Assembly: GCA_947629175.1 (NCBI GenBank)
Contig: CANRCT010000005.1
Span: 1 to 64,000, forward strand
Source of the DNA: an uncultured Muribaculaceae bacterium
GTDB lineage: Bacteria > Bacteroidota > Bacteroidia > Bacteroidales > Muribaculaceae
DNA length: 64,000 nt
Direction of reading: 5' to 3'
The translations under genes and the position numbers were made by a program. Shown here piece by piece: positions 8,589 to 18,230 of the stretch. The notes beneath the pieces are model-generated. The model was not told the origin of the DNA and did not search any database. It saw nothing but the letters and a program-made list of their open reading frames with translations. Positions within the stretch are counted from its first letter, which is position 1. Every line of letters starts with the position of its first letter.

Positions 8589-9203
8589 ATGTTTTCAGGA
8601 ATAGTAGAAGGGACAGCCCGGGTGGTGTCGGCGGTGGCCGACGATGGCAATGTGCATCTTACCCTACAGTGGGACCGCGCCGACGAGCTGCGCATTGACC
8701 AGTCGCTGGCCCACAACGGAGTGTGTCTCACGGTTGTGGCCATACCCGGCGACGGAACCTATACCGTCACGGCCATAAGCGAGACTCTTCGCCGCTCAAA
8801 TCTCGGCGACCTCCGCGAGGGATCGCTCGTCAATCTGGAGCGCAGCATGCCGGTCAACGGACGGCTCGACGGACATATCGTGCAGGGCCACGTTGACACC
8901 ACGGCCGTATGCACCGACATAGAGGATGCCGACGGCAGCCGCTATTTCAAGTTTGAATACGATATCGACCCGGCCATGGCCGCAAGAGGATACATGACAG
9001 TGGAGAAAGGCTCGGTGACGGTCAACGGCGTCAGTCTGACGGTGTGCGACTCCGAGGCACGCTCGTTCCGTGTGGCCATCATTCCCTACACGATGGACAA
9101 TACCAATTTCCGCGAGATCGCTGTCGGAACCCGTGTGAATATAGAGTTTGACATTATCGGCAAATATCTGGCGCGTCTGGCCGGATTCGCCGACAGAAAA
9201 TAA
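8589..9203 (+). CDS. ribE: Riboflavin synthase alpha chain
   Basis: Dismutates two 6,7-dimethyl-8-ribityllumazine into riboflavin and a pyrimidinedione, the last step of riboflavin synthesis. The 204-aa protein has the two tandem lumazine-binding barrels of the family: the first opens with MFSGIVEGTARV and contains AHNGVCLTVV, the second repeats the pattern with VNGVSLTVCD. LDGHIVQGHVDT is the conserved interdomain signature. Length is normal. No other riboflavin gene is adjacent. A transporter gene follows 28 bases downstream on the same strand. Confidence 0.95.
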   Translation: MFSGIVEGTARVVSAVADDGNVHLTLQWDRADELRIDQSLAHNGVCLTVVAIPGDGTYTVTAISETLRRSNLGDLREGSLVNLERSMPVNGRLDGHIVQGHVDTTAVCTDIEDADGSRYFKFEYDIDPAMAARGYMTVEKGSVTVNGVSLTVCDSEARSFRVAIIPYTMDNTNFREIAVGTRVNIEFDIIGKYLARLAGFADRK

Positions 9204-9231
9204 TTATACATTACCGTCGTCCTGAATAATC

Positions 9232-10899
9232 ATGGAATGGCTTGAAGGCGCGATATTCCAGCATTCGGCCCTGCAGGCAGTGATAGTGCTCTCGCTGATT
9301 GTTTCGGTGGGTCTCGGTCTGGGCAAGATCAAGATCTGCGGCATCACTCTGGGCGTCACCTGGGTGTTTTTCGCCGGTATTCTCGCCGGACACTTCGGTC
9401 TGTCGATCGACCATCAGATGCTGCTCTATGCCGAGAGCTTCGGCCTGGTGCTTTTCGTCTACGAGCTTGGCCTGAAAGTGGGCCCGGGCTTCTTCAGTTC
9501 GTTCCGCACGGGCGGGGTGAAGCTCAACGTGCTCGGCCTTACTCTCGTGGCGCTCGGCACTCTGCTGGCCGTGGCCATGACTTTCGGATTCAGCATTCCG
9601 ATGGCCGACATGGTGGGCATCATAGCGGGCGCCACCACCAATACCCCCTCGCTCGGCGCGGCCCAGCAGGCCCTGCAGCAGCTCGGCCTGTCGGCCAACG
9701 GAGCGGCGCTGTCGTGCGCCGTCACCTATCCGCTCGGCGTCGTAGGCGTCATTTTGGCCATCATCGTGGCCCGCAAGACCTTCGTCAGGCCCTCCGACAT
9801 GAAGCGAGCCGTCAGCGAGGAGACCAACCAGACCTATATAGCCGCCTATCAGGTGCATAATCCGGCGGTCTATGGCAAGACCGTCAGGGAGGCTGCCGAG
9901 CTGATCAACCATCACTTCGTCATATCGCGTCTGTGGCGTTCGGGCCACGTCAGCATACCCACGTCCGACACCGAGCTGATCGAGGGTGACCGTCTGCTTG
10001 TCATCACCACCGAACACGACGCTCCGGCGCTGACCATACTCTTCGGCGAGCAGGAGAAGACCGACTGGAACGCCGACGACATCGACTGGGACGCAATCGA
10101 CTCCTCGCTCATATCGAAGCACATCATCGTCACCCGCCCCGAGATCAACGGCAAGCGGCTCGGCTCGCTGCGTCTGCGCAACAGCTACGGCATCAACATA
10201 TCGCGAGTGCTCCGCTCGGGAGTGAAGCTTCTCGCCACCCCCGAACTGGTGCTCCAGATGGGCGACCGTCTGACCGTTGTCGGCGAGGCCAAGGCTGTGG
10301 AGAACGTCGAGAAAGTGCTCGGCAACACCGCCACGGCCCTGCGCGATCCCAATATGGCGGCCATATTCATCGGCCTGACCCTCGGGCTGCTGCTCGGTTC
10401 GGTGCCCATAGCCCTTCCGGGCGTATCCACTCCGGTGAAGCTCGGCCTGGCAGGCGGCCCGATAGTGATAGGCATCATCATTGGCCGGTTCGGTCCGCGG
10501 TTCGGCCTGGTGACCTATACCACCCGTTCGGCCAATCTGATGCTCCGCGGCATAGGCCTGTCGCTCTATCTTGCCTGTCTGGGCCTCGACGCCGGAGCGC
10601 AGTTCCTGGCCACCATAATGCGTGCCGAGGGGCTTATCTGGGTGTCGGCCGGTCTGGCCATCACCTTCCTGCCCACGCTGCTCATGGCTTTCGTAGCCGT
10701 GCGCTGGGCCAGGGTCGACTTCCCGACAGCCTGCGGCATGCTGAGCGGCGCCATGGCCAATCCGATGGCGCTCGACTACTCCAACTCCACCATGGAGGGC
10801 GACGCTCCCTCCGTGGGCTACGCCACAGCCTATCCGCTGGCCATGTTCTCCCGCGTGGTGATAGCCCAGATCCTGGTACTGATATTCTGCATAAGCTAA
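9232..10899 (+). CDS. YidE/AspT-type transporter with two TrkA-C domains
   Basis: Predicted inner-membrane antiporter of the AspT/YidE/YbjL class, 555 aa. The N-terminal membrane half contains LVLFVYELGLKVGPGFFSSF and GATTNTPSLGAAQQ, both signatures of the duplicated family domain. Two cytosolic RCK-C (TrkA-C) ligand-binding domains follow at about residues 205-370. The second membrane half contains GGPIVIGIIIGRFGP and GAMANPMALDYSN. The substrate of YidE-type members is not established; AspT itself exchanges aspartate and alanine. It is followed 9 bases later by the cytidylate-kinase-like gene, probably in the same transcript. Confidence 0.85.
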   Translation: MEWLEGAIFQHSALQAVIVLSLIVSVGLGLGKIKICGITLGVTWVFFAGILAGHFGLSIDHQMLLYAESFGLVLFVYELGLKVGPGFFSSFRTGGVKLNVLGLTLVALGTLLAVAMTFGFSIPMADMVGIIAGATTNTPSLGAAQQALQQLGLSANGAALSCAVTYPLGVVGVILAIIVARKTFVRPSDMKRAVSEETNQTYIAAYQVHNPAVYGKTVREAAELINHHFVISRLWRSGHVSIPTSDTELIEGDRLLVITTEHDAPALTILFGEQEKTDWNADDIDWDAIDSSLISKHIIVTRPEINGKRLGSLRLRNSYGINISRVLRSGVKLLATPELVLQMGDRLTVVGEAKAVENVEKVLGNTATALRDPNMAAIFIGLTLGLLLGSVPIALPGVSTPVKLGLAGGPIVIGIIIGRFGPRFGLVTYTTRSANLMLRGIGLSLYLACLGLDAGAQFLATIMRAEGLIWVSAGLAITFLPTLLMAFVAVRWARVDFPTACGMLSGAMANPMALDYSNSTMEGDAPSVGYATAYPLAMFSRVVIAQILVLIFCIS

Positions 10900-10908
10900 A
10901 CTAACGAT

Positions 10909-11589
10909 ATGACTCCCATGAAAGACTCCGAAAAGACTGATAACAGACATGTCACCATCACCGTAGGCCGTCAGTTCGGCAGCGGAGGGCGCGAGATCGG
11001 CCGCCGGATCGCCGAGGCGTTCGGATTCAGGTATTACGACAAAGAGCTGCTCCACGAGGCGGCGCGCCGCGCCGGAGTGAGCACGGAGTTTTTCGAGAAA
11101 AACGACGAGCGTTTCCCGTCGTTTCTCAACGGCATATTCTCCTTTGCCTTCGGCATGTCGCCCACCAATATCTATGCCGGCTCCACGTCGATAAGCGACG
11201 ACTCGCTCTACCGGGCGCAGAGCGACTTCATCCGCTCGCTCGCCGACACCGATTCGTGCGTCATCGTAGGCCGTTCGTCCGACTACGTGCTGCGCGATCA
11301 TCCGCGCACGGTCGACCTGTTTGTCCACGCTCCGATGGAGCGGTGCGTCGACCGCATCGTGGCCAGGGATCCGTCGCTTACCCGCGAGAAGGCCCGCGCC
11401 CGCGCCGAGAAGATCAACCGCCTGCGTGCCAACTACTACAATTTCTACACAGACAAGACCTGGGGCGCCGCTTCGAGCTATGATCTGACGCTCGACACGT
11501 CGCTGCTGACCGTCGACCAGATCGTCGATCTGGTGCGCCGCTACGTCGTCATGCGCTTCCCCGACGCTCTGCTTGCTGTTCCCCGCTGA
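10909..11589 (+). CDS. Cytidylate kinase-like family protein
   Basis: Small P-loop kinase-like protein, 226 aa. The Walker A-type loop is GRQFGSGGREIG near the N-terminus, followed by FGFRYYDKELL and the mid-protein motif CVIVGRSSDYVLRD, which mark the cytidylate-kinase-like family common in Bacteroidota and Firmicutes. It is not the canonical CMP kinase, and its substrate is unknown. An ATG four codons downstream (MKDSEKTD) is an alternative start. Its tight spacing to the transporter suggests co-transcription, but a functional link is only inferred. Confidence 0.8.
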   Translation: MTPMKDSEKTDNRHVTITVGRQFGSGGREIGRRIAEAFGFRYYDKELLHEAARRAGVSTEFFEKNDERFPSFLNGIFSFAFGMSPTNIYAGSTSISDDSLYRAQSDFIRSLADTDSCVIVGRSSDYVLRDHPRTVDLFVHAPMERCVDRIVARDPSLTREKARARAEKINRLRANYYNFYTDKTWGAASSYDLTLDTSLLTVDQIVDLVRRYVVMRFPDALLAVPR

Positions 11590-11612
11590 CGACTATTTGT
11601 CAGTTGGCAGTG

Positions 11613-12506
11613 TCATTGAAGACCCTGTTGAATCCTCCTTATTTCTGTTTCTGAGGGCATGTTGATTATTGTGGTGCCATCTTGTGGTATCAGTTGAAAA
11701 TATGCCTTTACAAGCCTTGCAGGGTCGTTAAGTATTTTCTCTGATAGTGTCATGGAAATCTTGTTGCCGGTGAGCTGGTAAGGAACATAATCATAACCTA
11801 ATTTATCCTCATTTACCGTTGTATAACCGTTGTTCATAATCCAAACCACATGACCGATCATGAGACATGGAGTGATATAAGGGATTTCTCCAACGAGAGA
11901 TTTATTAGAGCAGATTCTGACAGATATTAATTTCTTTACATTTTGAGATAGGGTCGTAATGCTATCCGGCAGTGCTACAAGGTCGGGGTTTTTCTCTACT
12001 GTGAATAGTTCTATATCCCTCATCATCATTTTGCAGGCTAAAGATACAAGTGAGGTATTAGTGACAGAAAATTTTTGGAGTTTCATGTCGGAACCGAAAT
12101 CGGCAGGCATTTCACCTTCCCAACTCTTCCCGTCTATTGCAAAGGATCTCAAGTGAGTAAGCTTATTGAATGATTCGGATACACGACCCTTGATCCTGCA
12201 GTCAGTATAATAGATCGTAGGGCTGAAGGAGGCTGAAAATTCCGTTATATGTAGTTTTCCGTCCTCTGCCATATCCCAACTGATTTTCCATCCCTTAGGC
12301 AGGGTGTGGATTTTTTTAGGATCCCACTTATAGACATACTCATAATATTCCGGAGCCTCTGCCATTATTTCGCAAAGGGCTATGGAATCGGCTTCACTGT
12401 ATAGACGAGGTGTGGAAGGACCGTCGTCACAGCCCGAAAGGGTTAGCACGTACCCAGTCAATGTCAGAGCCGATACAATCGCTATCGCAGTTCTAAATTT
12501 TCTCAT
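11613..12506 (-). CDS. Hypothetical lipoprotein with weak leucine-rich-repeat character
   Basis: I do not recognise a named family. The protein (297 aa from the chosen ATG) has a signal peptide ending in LSGC, with Cys26 as the likely lipid anchor. The middle section has short irregular leucine-rich-like units (LTHLRSFAIDG, MKLQKFSVTNTSLVSL, NPDLVALPDSITTL, VRICSNKSLVGEIP), as in surface LRR lipoproteins. An ATG five codons upstream at 12521 is also possible. It lies 72 bases after a second, larger unknown lipoprotein on the same strand. Both are visibly AT-rich compared with their neighbours, which hints at horizontal acquisition. Confidence 0.7.
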   Translation of the reverse strand: MRKFRTAIAIVSALTLTGYVLTLSGCDDGPSTPRLYSEADSIALCEIMAEAPEYYEYVYKWDPKKIHTLPKGWKISWDMAEDGKLHITEFSASFSPTIYYTDCRIKGRVSESFNKLTHLRSFAIDGKSWEGEMPADFGSDMKLQKFSVTNTSLVSLACKMMMRDIELFTVEKNPDLVALPDSITTLSQNVKKLISVRICSNKSLVGEIPYITPCLMIGHVVWIMNNGYTTVNEDKLGYDYVPYQLTGNKISMTLSEKILNDPARLVKAYFQLIPQDGTTIINMPSETEIRRIQQGLQ

Positions 12507-12593
12507 AATATAGATCTTCATATATGCGTTCTTTTAATTATAGGGTTAGGCCCTTGAGCAGTATGATCAAAGACCTAACTCAATTAGATGTTT

Positions 12594-14438
12594 TTATTTG
12601 GTATCCTTTTTGGATTCATTCGAGATTTCCTTATCAGAGTCAGAGTCTATCTTTTTAGTTTCATTGACAGATAGAATTCCACCCTGAGAAGGATAGGTGA
12701 ATCCTCTTAGTTTATCTAATCGGGTGTCACATTCGGCCGCTTGATACAGTCCGGATAAATCATAGCCTGTATAATATTTTACAAGAGTGGGGTCAAGTTC
12801 TATTTTGGGGATGTAAGTTCTCGTGGATACGCATGTTACATCTTCGCCGCCAAAGTTGGCCGTTATTGTTACGGTTACTTTCAGTCGATAGTGATTTTTG
12901 TAATATTTGAGCTCTCCTCTTTGGTATATTTTATGTTCAGGTGCAAAAACGTATTTACTATATGGCCATTCCGCTTTCGTCGTTGGGTCATTGTTTTCTA
13001 TTCCATAATATGTCAAACTTGCTCTCATCATATCCTCGCAAATGATAAGTTTTCCCCCAGCTTTATCGGTGGTTTCGATAAGCTTATTGCGATTTGTCAT
13101 CAAATGTTGAGTTATACCATTTACCCCATTTGACGTCAGACTGCCGCGATCTGTGATATCGTCCGTATGGTGACCGGGGATCAAATCCAATGTAGATCCA
13201 ATATAACTAACAGGCGTTAGTTCAACTTTCTGGTTCTTTATATATTGCTTAAGTTCAGGATTGATTGATAGATTATATTTATAGTTTCCGCTTGCCGTGA
13301 ATCCATAAGTTAACTGATCGGGTGAGCCAGTTGCTGCTCCAATCATTATACCAACAGGATGAATATATATGGTAGGATTCTCTTTAAGATTCCAGTTTCC
13401 TAAAAGCTTTGCCCTATCAATAGGAAGAGTTACAGTTCCTATTGATGGTATTGAAGTTACTTCACCTTCCATCGTTCCGCTTATAGTTCCTGTAGTATGT
13501 GTGGTAAATTGTAGATCCTGTACGTTTTGCTGAGTTGAATTATCTCGACGGCTTACGAAAGATTTGAATATTTTATTCAATCCCTTTTTTAGTATTTTTT
13601 CTAAAATCGGACTAATTCCTCCGCGACTGTCATTCAAACCATATCTTTCATTTAAGATGCTTTCAGCTGATTCACCATATGCCGAAAACATTTTATTGGT
13701 TTGTTTAGTCATTGCACTATTTTGTACATAAGAAGTCAAGGTTCCATGGGCTGTTGAGTTCATCTCGCAGTCAAGATTGACATTAAATCCTAAAGACGCT
13801 TTCGAAGTAATGTTTAATGTACAAACTCCATTATAATCGGGATTGTAGGAGACATTAAAAAGTATCATTTCCCATCCTGATGTGAATAATCCGTTGTTGT
13901 TACTTATATTCGATACTATGGCCTGTTTATTATCGTCTAAAGAAGCCGGGAGGTTGATGTCTGATAGGTCATTCAATAGTCCAGGGTATGTCCCATTTTC
14001 CAATGTAATTATCCAATATCCGCTAGAAGCGGTGCCTATATTATTGACATATAGAAAAACTTTCATTTGGGAGGAAAGCTGGTTATATAAAATTATATAG
14101 TCAGCGGCATCGTCACTCTCAACGTCTCCACCAGCTAAAGAATGATGGAGTAATGTCCAGCCGTCCTCTTTTTTTATATCATCAAGGAAATCTTTTCTGA
14201 CGGAGGTCTGTACATGATTAGAATTCCAAGGAAGTCCAATCACAGAACCGTTGCGGAAGTTCCATGTTTGGTAATTCTCCCAATTGGATGAAAATGCATC
14301 TCCAGAACGGCTTAAGAGCAGATCAGAGTTTGCAGCTTTTTTTTGTGGCATCACGGGGTCGTCGGAACAACTCCCGAAAACAATTGCAGACACCGTTATG
14401 ACGGCGATCATGCATAAAGTAAAAATGTTTTTAAGCAT
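12594..14438 (-). CDS. Hypothetical large lipoprotein
   Basis: No recognised family. The 614-aa protein carries a lipoprotein signal peptide with Cys24 in FGSC followed by Ser-Asp-Asp. The mature protein is Asn-, Ser-, Thr- and Tyr-rich, without further membrane spans, as expected of a surface-exposed beta-sheet protein. The C-terminal 25 residues are strongly charged (Lys, Asp, Ser, Glu). It is the promoter-proximal gene of a two-gene leftward unit with the LRR-like lipoprotein. Base composition is AT-rich relative to the surrounding housekeeping genes. Confidence 0.7.
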   Translation of the reverse strand: MLKNIFTLCMIAVITVSAIVFGSCSDDPVMPQKKAANSDLLLSRSGDAFSSNWENYQTWNFRNGSVIGLPWNSNHVQTSVRKDFLDDIKKEDGWTLLHHSLAGGDVESDDAADYIILYNQLSSQMKVFLYVNNIGTASSGYWIITLENGTYPGLLNDLSDINLPASLDDNKQAIVSNISNNNGLFTSGWEMILFNVSYNPDYNGVCTLNITSKASLGFNVNLDCEMNSTAHGTLTSYVQNSAMTKQTNKMFSAYGESAESILNERYGLNDSRGGISPILEKILKKGLNKIFKSFVSRRDNSTQQNVQDLQFTTHTTGTISGTMEGEVTSIPSIGTVTLPIDRAKLLGNWNLKENPTIYIHPVGIMIGAATGSPDQLTYGFTASGNYKYNLSINPELKQYIKNQKVELTPVSYIGSTLDLIPGHHTDDITDRGSLTSNGVNGITQHLMTNRNKLIETTDKAGGKLIICEDMMRASLTYYGIENNDPTTKAEWPYSKYVFAPEHKIYQRGELKYYKNHYRLKVTVTITANFGGEDVTCVSTRTYIPKIELDPTLVKYYTGYDLSGLYQAAECDTRLDKLRGFTYPSQGGILSVNETKKIDSDSDKEISNESKKDTK

Positions 14439-14901
14439 GGTTTTGAATGATTTTGTTTAGGTAGATAATACACTGTGGCTGTCTGTAATCTTTGGCAGAT
14501 TCTGGGAATGAGAATACGGATCAATTCTATGACCGCTTATCGGTTCGGTGAATGTTTTGCAAGTTAATAATCATAATTATATTTTGCAAGGTGTCTTTGT
14601 CTTTTTTTTGTTAAAACGGTCTGATTTATCCTATTTTACGACACATCTGTTGTGACCGGGGAGACAATATGGGGGATGGAGAATGTTGAGTGTAATGACC
14701 GAGTTGTATATGATTCTGAAAAAATGCTTTTAGTGGATTGTGAACGGAATTTCGCCACAAGGTTGCTTTGGGGGTGCCGACAGTAGTTGGTGTGATCAAA
14801 ACCTGATCAAAAATTCCTGTCTGACCAAATCTTAATGAATAAATAGGGGGAATGTGCGCGATATTTTGTAATTTTGCAGCTCATTTCGCACCAAATACAA
14901 G
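14439..14901. other. Divergent intergenic region
   Basis: About 460 AT-rich bases between a leftward lipoprotein gene and the rightward polyprenyl synthase gene. Apart from a -7 element for the rightward gene at 14869-14876, I see no gene, strong hairpin or repeat. The leftward promoter could not be placed with confidence. Confidence 0.6.
14869..14876 (+). promoter_or_regulatory. -7 element of the polyprenyl synthase gene
   Basis: TAATTTTG fits TAnnTTTG and lies 25 bases before the ATG. The -33 element is not clear. Confidence 0.55.
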
Positions 14902-15879
14902 ATGACCCTCGAAGCAATCAGAGACACCATAGCTCCCGAACTTGAAGCTCTTACCCGACGTATCGACGATGCGCTCGGGTCGAGCAATCCGCTGATGAAC
15001 AGCGTGGTGTCGGGCTACCTGAAGTCGAAGGGCAAGATGATACGTCCCATCCTGGTGATACTGACGGCCAAACTTCTGGGCGAGGTCAACGGCCGGGTGA
15101 TGGCGGGTGCGGCGGCTGTGGAGCTGCTCCACAACGCTTCGCTGATCCACGATGACGTGATAGACGAGTCGAAGCTCCGTCGCGGCCGGCCCACCGTCAA
15201 CAGCCGCTGGGACAACCATATCGCAGTGCTGGTGGGCGACTTTTTCGTCAGCTCGTCGCTGCAGCAGGCTCTTTCGACCGACGATATCCGCGTGGTCAGC
15301 TCGATAGCCAATCTGGGCCGTCTGCTCTCGCTCGGCGAGATCGACCAGATATACAATGCCCGCTACCACTGTCTCGATGAAGCGGCCTATCTCGAAGTGA
15401 TTCGACGCAAAACGGCGTCGCTCTTCGTGTCGTGCATCGAGATCGGAGGCTATGCCGTGGGCGCCTCGGAGCAGCAGCTCGCGCCGATGCGTCGCTATGC
15501 CGAGCTTTTAGGCCTCTGCTTCCAGATAAAGGATGACATCTTCGACTATTTCGACGATGCCGACGTCATCGGCAAGCCGACTGGCAACGATCTGCGCGAG
15601 GGAAAGATCACTCTGCCGCTGCTTTGGGCTCTCAACCGCGACGATCTGCCCGAAGGAGCTGAAATGAGGGAACTCGTCGGCAAGGAGGAGCTTGCGGAGG
15701 ATGAGATCGCGCGGCTGATAGGCTTCGCCCGCCGCGCGGGAGGCATCGACTACGCTTACTCCCGCATGGAGCAGCTTGCCGCCGAGGGCATCGCCGAGCT
15801 TGAGCGCACGGCCGCTCCCGGCCCGACCGCGACGGCTCTGGCCGACATATTCCGCTTCATAATAGAGCGCGACCGCTGA
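14902..15879 (+). CDS. Polyprenyl diphosphate synthase (IspA/IspB family)
   Basis: Trans-prenyltransferase that chains isopentenyl diphosphate onto an allylic primer, giving the long tail of menaquinone or a related isoprenoid. The 325-aa protein shows the first aspartate-rich motif at 84-88 (DDVID in LIHDDVIDES) and the second at 211-215 (DDIFD), plus GKMIRPILV for primer binding and GNDLREGKITLP downstream of the second motif. Length fits long-chain synthases such as octaprenyl diphosphate synthase, but chain length cannot be read reliably. The gene has its own promoter and no pathway neighbours. Confidence 0.9.
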   Translation: MTLEAIRDTIAPELEALTRRIDDALGSSNPLMNSVVSGYLKSKGKMIRPILVILTAKLLGEVNGRVMAGAAAVELLHNASLIHDDVIDESKLRRGRPTVNSRWDNHIAVLVGDFFVSSSLQQALSTDDIRVVSSIANLGRLLSLGEIDQIYNARYHCLDEAAYLEVIRRKTASLFVSCIEIGGYAVGASEQQLAPMRRYAELLGLCFQIKDDIFDYFDDADVIGKPTGNDLREGKITLPLLWALNRDDLPEGAEMRELVGKEELAEDEIARLIGFARRAGGIDYAYSRMEQLAAEGIAELERTAAPGPTATALADIFRFIIERDR

Positions 15880-15919
15880 CCGCCCCCGGCGCTGTGAGCG
15901 CACTCTTTGCCGCGCCGGC

Positions 15920-15950
15920 TTGCAAATGCTGGCGTGAATCGTTAACTTTG
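15920..15950 (+). promoter_or_regulatory. Promoter of the XRE-cupin gene
   Basis: TTG at 15920-15922, a 20-base spacer, then TAACTTTG at 15943-15950. The ATG follows only 16 bases later, so the leader is very short. Confidence 0.65.
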
Positions 15951-15966
15951 CGGTAAATTAACCACT

Positions 15967-16521
15967 ATGGATCATCTTCTACAGATAGCGCAGCGGCTCA
16001 AAGGGCTGCGCGAGGCGATGGATATCACAGTCGAGGCGATGGCCGCGATGTGTGATGTCGACGCGGATAAATACGCCCTTATGGAGCGGGGCGAGGCCGA
16101 CATAGCGATGAGCACTCTGCAGCGCATCGCCTCGAAATGCGGCGTAGAGCTGCCGGCGCTCCTGTTTGGCGACGAGCCGCGCATGAGCAGCTATTTCGTC
16201 ACACGCCGCGGCCAGGGAGCCGTCGTGGAGCGGTCGAAGGCCTACCGCTACCGGTCGCTTGCCGCCGGTTTTGCCGGACGCAAGGCCGATCCGTTCATCG
16301 TCACCGTGCATCCGCTTCCGGCCGGAGCGCCACTGCCTCCCGAGACGAGCCATGCCGGACAGGAATTCAACCTCGTGCTCGAAGGCTCGCTGCGGCTCCA
16401 GGTGGGCGGCCGCACGGTAGAGCTCGCCGCCGGCGACAGCATATACTTCAACGCCGAGCTGGCACATCGCGCGATCGCCACGGGCGACGCACCGGTGAAA
16501 TTCCTCGCTATAATCTTCTGA
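15967..16521 (+). CDS. XRE-family regulator with C-terminal cupin
   Basis: Predicted transcription factor of 184 aa. Residues 1-65 form a helix-turn-helix of the XRE/Cro type. Residues about 110-184 form a cupin barrel (HAGQEFNLVLEGSLRLQVGG, then AAGDSIYFNAELAHRAI) that could sense a small ligand. This architecture is frequently encoded beside an AMP-forming acyl-CoA synthetase in Bacteroidales, as it is here 35 bases downstream. The likely role, by inference, is control of that enzyme in response to a carboxylic acid or acyl-CoA. Confidence 0.88.
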   Translation: MDHLLQIAQRLKGLREAMDITVEAMAAMCDVDADKYALMERGEADIAMSTLQRIASKCGVELPALLFGDEPRMSSYFVTRRGQGAVVERSKAYRYRSLAAGFAGRKADPFIVTVHPLPAGAPLPPETSHAGQEFNLVLEGSLRLQVGGRTVELAAGDSIYFNAELAHRAIATGDAPVKFLAIIF

Positions 16522-16556
16522 AATATCCCTCAGCATAACCACTGCAACAAAGCATC

Positions 16557-18230
16557 ATGATAGAACGTTTCACCGAACGTATCCGCTTCTCCTCCCAACA
16601 GGATTTCATCGACAATTTCAGGATAAAGATACCGGAGCATTTCAATTTCGCCTACGACGTGGTAGATGCCTGGGCCGCCGAGCAGCCCGACAAGCGCGCC
16701 CTGCTCTGGACCGACGACAAGGGACACGAACGCTCCTACACATTCGCCGAGCTGAAGGATCTGACCGACCGCACGGCAGCGTGGCTCAGCTCTCTCGGCA
16801 TAGGACGCGGCGACATGGTGATGCTCATACTGCGCCGGCGCGTGGAGTTCTGGCTCTCGATCATCGCGCTTCACAAGATAGGCGCCGTGGCGATTCCCGC
16901 TACCCATCTGCTGACGGCAGGCGATATCGTCTACCGCTGCAATGCCGCCACTATAAAGGCGATAGTGTGCGTGGGCGACGAAAACGTATTGCCCCACGTG
17001 ATCGAGGCGATGCCTGAGTCGCCCTCGGTCGAGACGCTGATAAGCGTAGGCCCGGAAGTGCCCGAAGGGTTCCTCAGCTTCGCCGAGGGGATAGCCTCCG
17101 CCGGCGATTGGAAGCGCCCCGAGCCGCTCAACGACAACGGCGACACGATGCTGATGTATTTCACCTCAGGGACTACGGGCGAGCCGAAGATGGTGGCCCA
17201 CGACTTCACATATCCCCTCGGACATATCGCCACCGGCTCGCTGTGGCACGATCTCGGTCCCGACGACCTGCACCTGACCATAGCCGATACCGGCTGGGGC
17301 AAAGCCGTGTGGGGCAAGCTCTACGGGCAGTGGATCGCCGGAGCCACGGTGTTTGTCTACGAGCATGAGAAATTCACTCCAGCCGACATGCTCCGCATGA
17401 TAGAGCGCCACCGCATCACCACTCTCTGCGCACCTCCCACGATATTCCGCTTCCTCATACGCGAGGATCTGAGCAAATATGACCTCTCGTCGCTCCGCCA
17501 CTGCACGATCGCCGGCGAGGCGCTCAATCCGGCCGTGTTCGACGCTTTCCTGCAACAGACAGGCATAAAGCTGATGGAGGGCTTCGGTCAGACAGAGACC
17601 ACGCTGACCATCGCCACCATGCCGTGGCTCGAACCGCGTCCCGGAGCGATGGGCGTGCCCAATCCGAGCTACGACGTCAGTCTGCTGCTCCCCGACGGCA
17701 CCCCCGCCGAGGACGGCGAGCAGGGCGAGATCGTGGTGAAGCTGCCGGCCGACGGAAGCCGTCCGGCCGGACTCTTCAAGGAGTATTACCGCGATCCGGA
17801 ACTGACGGCCTACGCCACCCGCGGAGGCTACTACCATACGGGCGACCTGGCCTGGCGCGACGAGGACGGCTATCTGTGGTATGTGGGCCGTGTCGACGAC
17901 GTCATCAAGAGCTCCGGCTACCGCATAGGCCCGTTTGAGGTAGAGAGCGCGCTGATGACCCATCCGGCGGTGGTGGAGTGCGCCATAACGGGCGTGCCCG
18001 ACGAGATCCGCGGCCAGGTGGTGAAAGCCACCGTGGTGCTTGCGGCCGGCTGGAAGGACCGTGCCGGCGACGACCTCGTCCGAGAGCTGCAGGACCACGT
18101 GAAGCACACCACGGCTCCATATAAGTATCCGCGTGTCATCGAGTTTGTCGAAGAGCTCCCCAAGACCATCTCCGGCAAGATCCGCCGCGTGGAGATCCGC
18201 CGCCGCGACGCCGCCTCCGGGAAAAAATAG
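16557..18230 (+). CDS. AMP-forming acyl-CoA synthetase
   Basis: Adenylates a carboxylate with ATP and transfers it to coenzyme A; 557 aa, ANL superfamily. The P-loop-like motif YFTSGTTGEPK lies near residue 200, the GFGQTETT motif in the middle, YHTGDLAWRDEDGYLWYVGR and DDVIKSSGYRIGPFEVES in the hinge, and the catalytic-lysine region KTISGKIRRVE near the C-terminus. The set is complete, so the enzyme should be active. Similarity is to acetyl- or medium-chain acyl-CoA synthetases, but the acid cannot be assigned. Its partner XRE-cupin gene lies just upstream in the same transcript. Confidence 0.9.
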   Translation: MIERFTERIRFSSQQDFIDNFRIKIPEHFNFAYDVVDAWAAEQPDKRALLWTDDKGHERSYTFAELKDLTDRTAAWLSSLGIGRGDMVMLILRRRVEFWLSIIALHKIGAVAIPATHLLTAGDIVYRCNAATIKAIVCVGDENVLPHVIEAMPESPSVETLISVGPEVPEGFLSFAEGIASAGDWKRPEPLNDNGDTMLMYFTSGTTGEPKMVAHDFTYPLGHIATGSLWHDLGPDDLHLTIADTGWGKAVWGKLYGQWIAGATVFVYEHEKFTPADMLRMIERHRITTLCAPPTIFRFLIREDLSKYDLSSLRHCTIAGEALNPAVFDAFLQQTGIKLMEGFGQTETTLTIATMPWLEPRPGAMGVPNPSYDVSLLLPDGTPAEDGEQGEIVVKLPADGSRPAGLFKEYYRDPELTAYATRGGYYHTGDLAWRDEDGYLWYVGRVDDVIKSSGYRIGPFEVESALMTHPAVVECAITGVPDEIRGQVVKATVVLAAGWKDRAGDDLVRELQDHVKHTTAPYKYPRVIEFVEELPKTISGKIRRVEIRRRDAASGKK

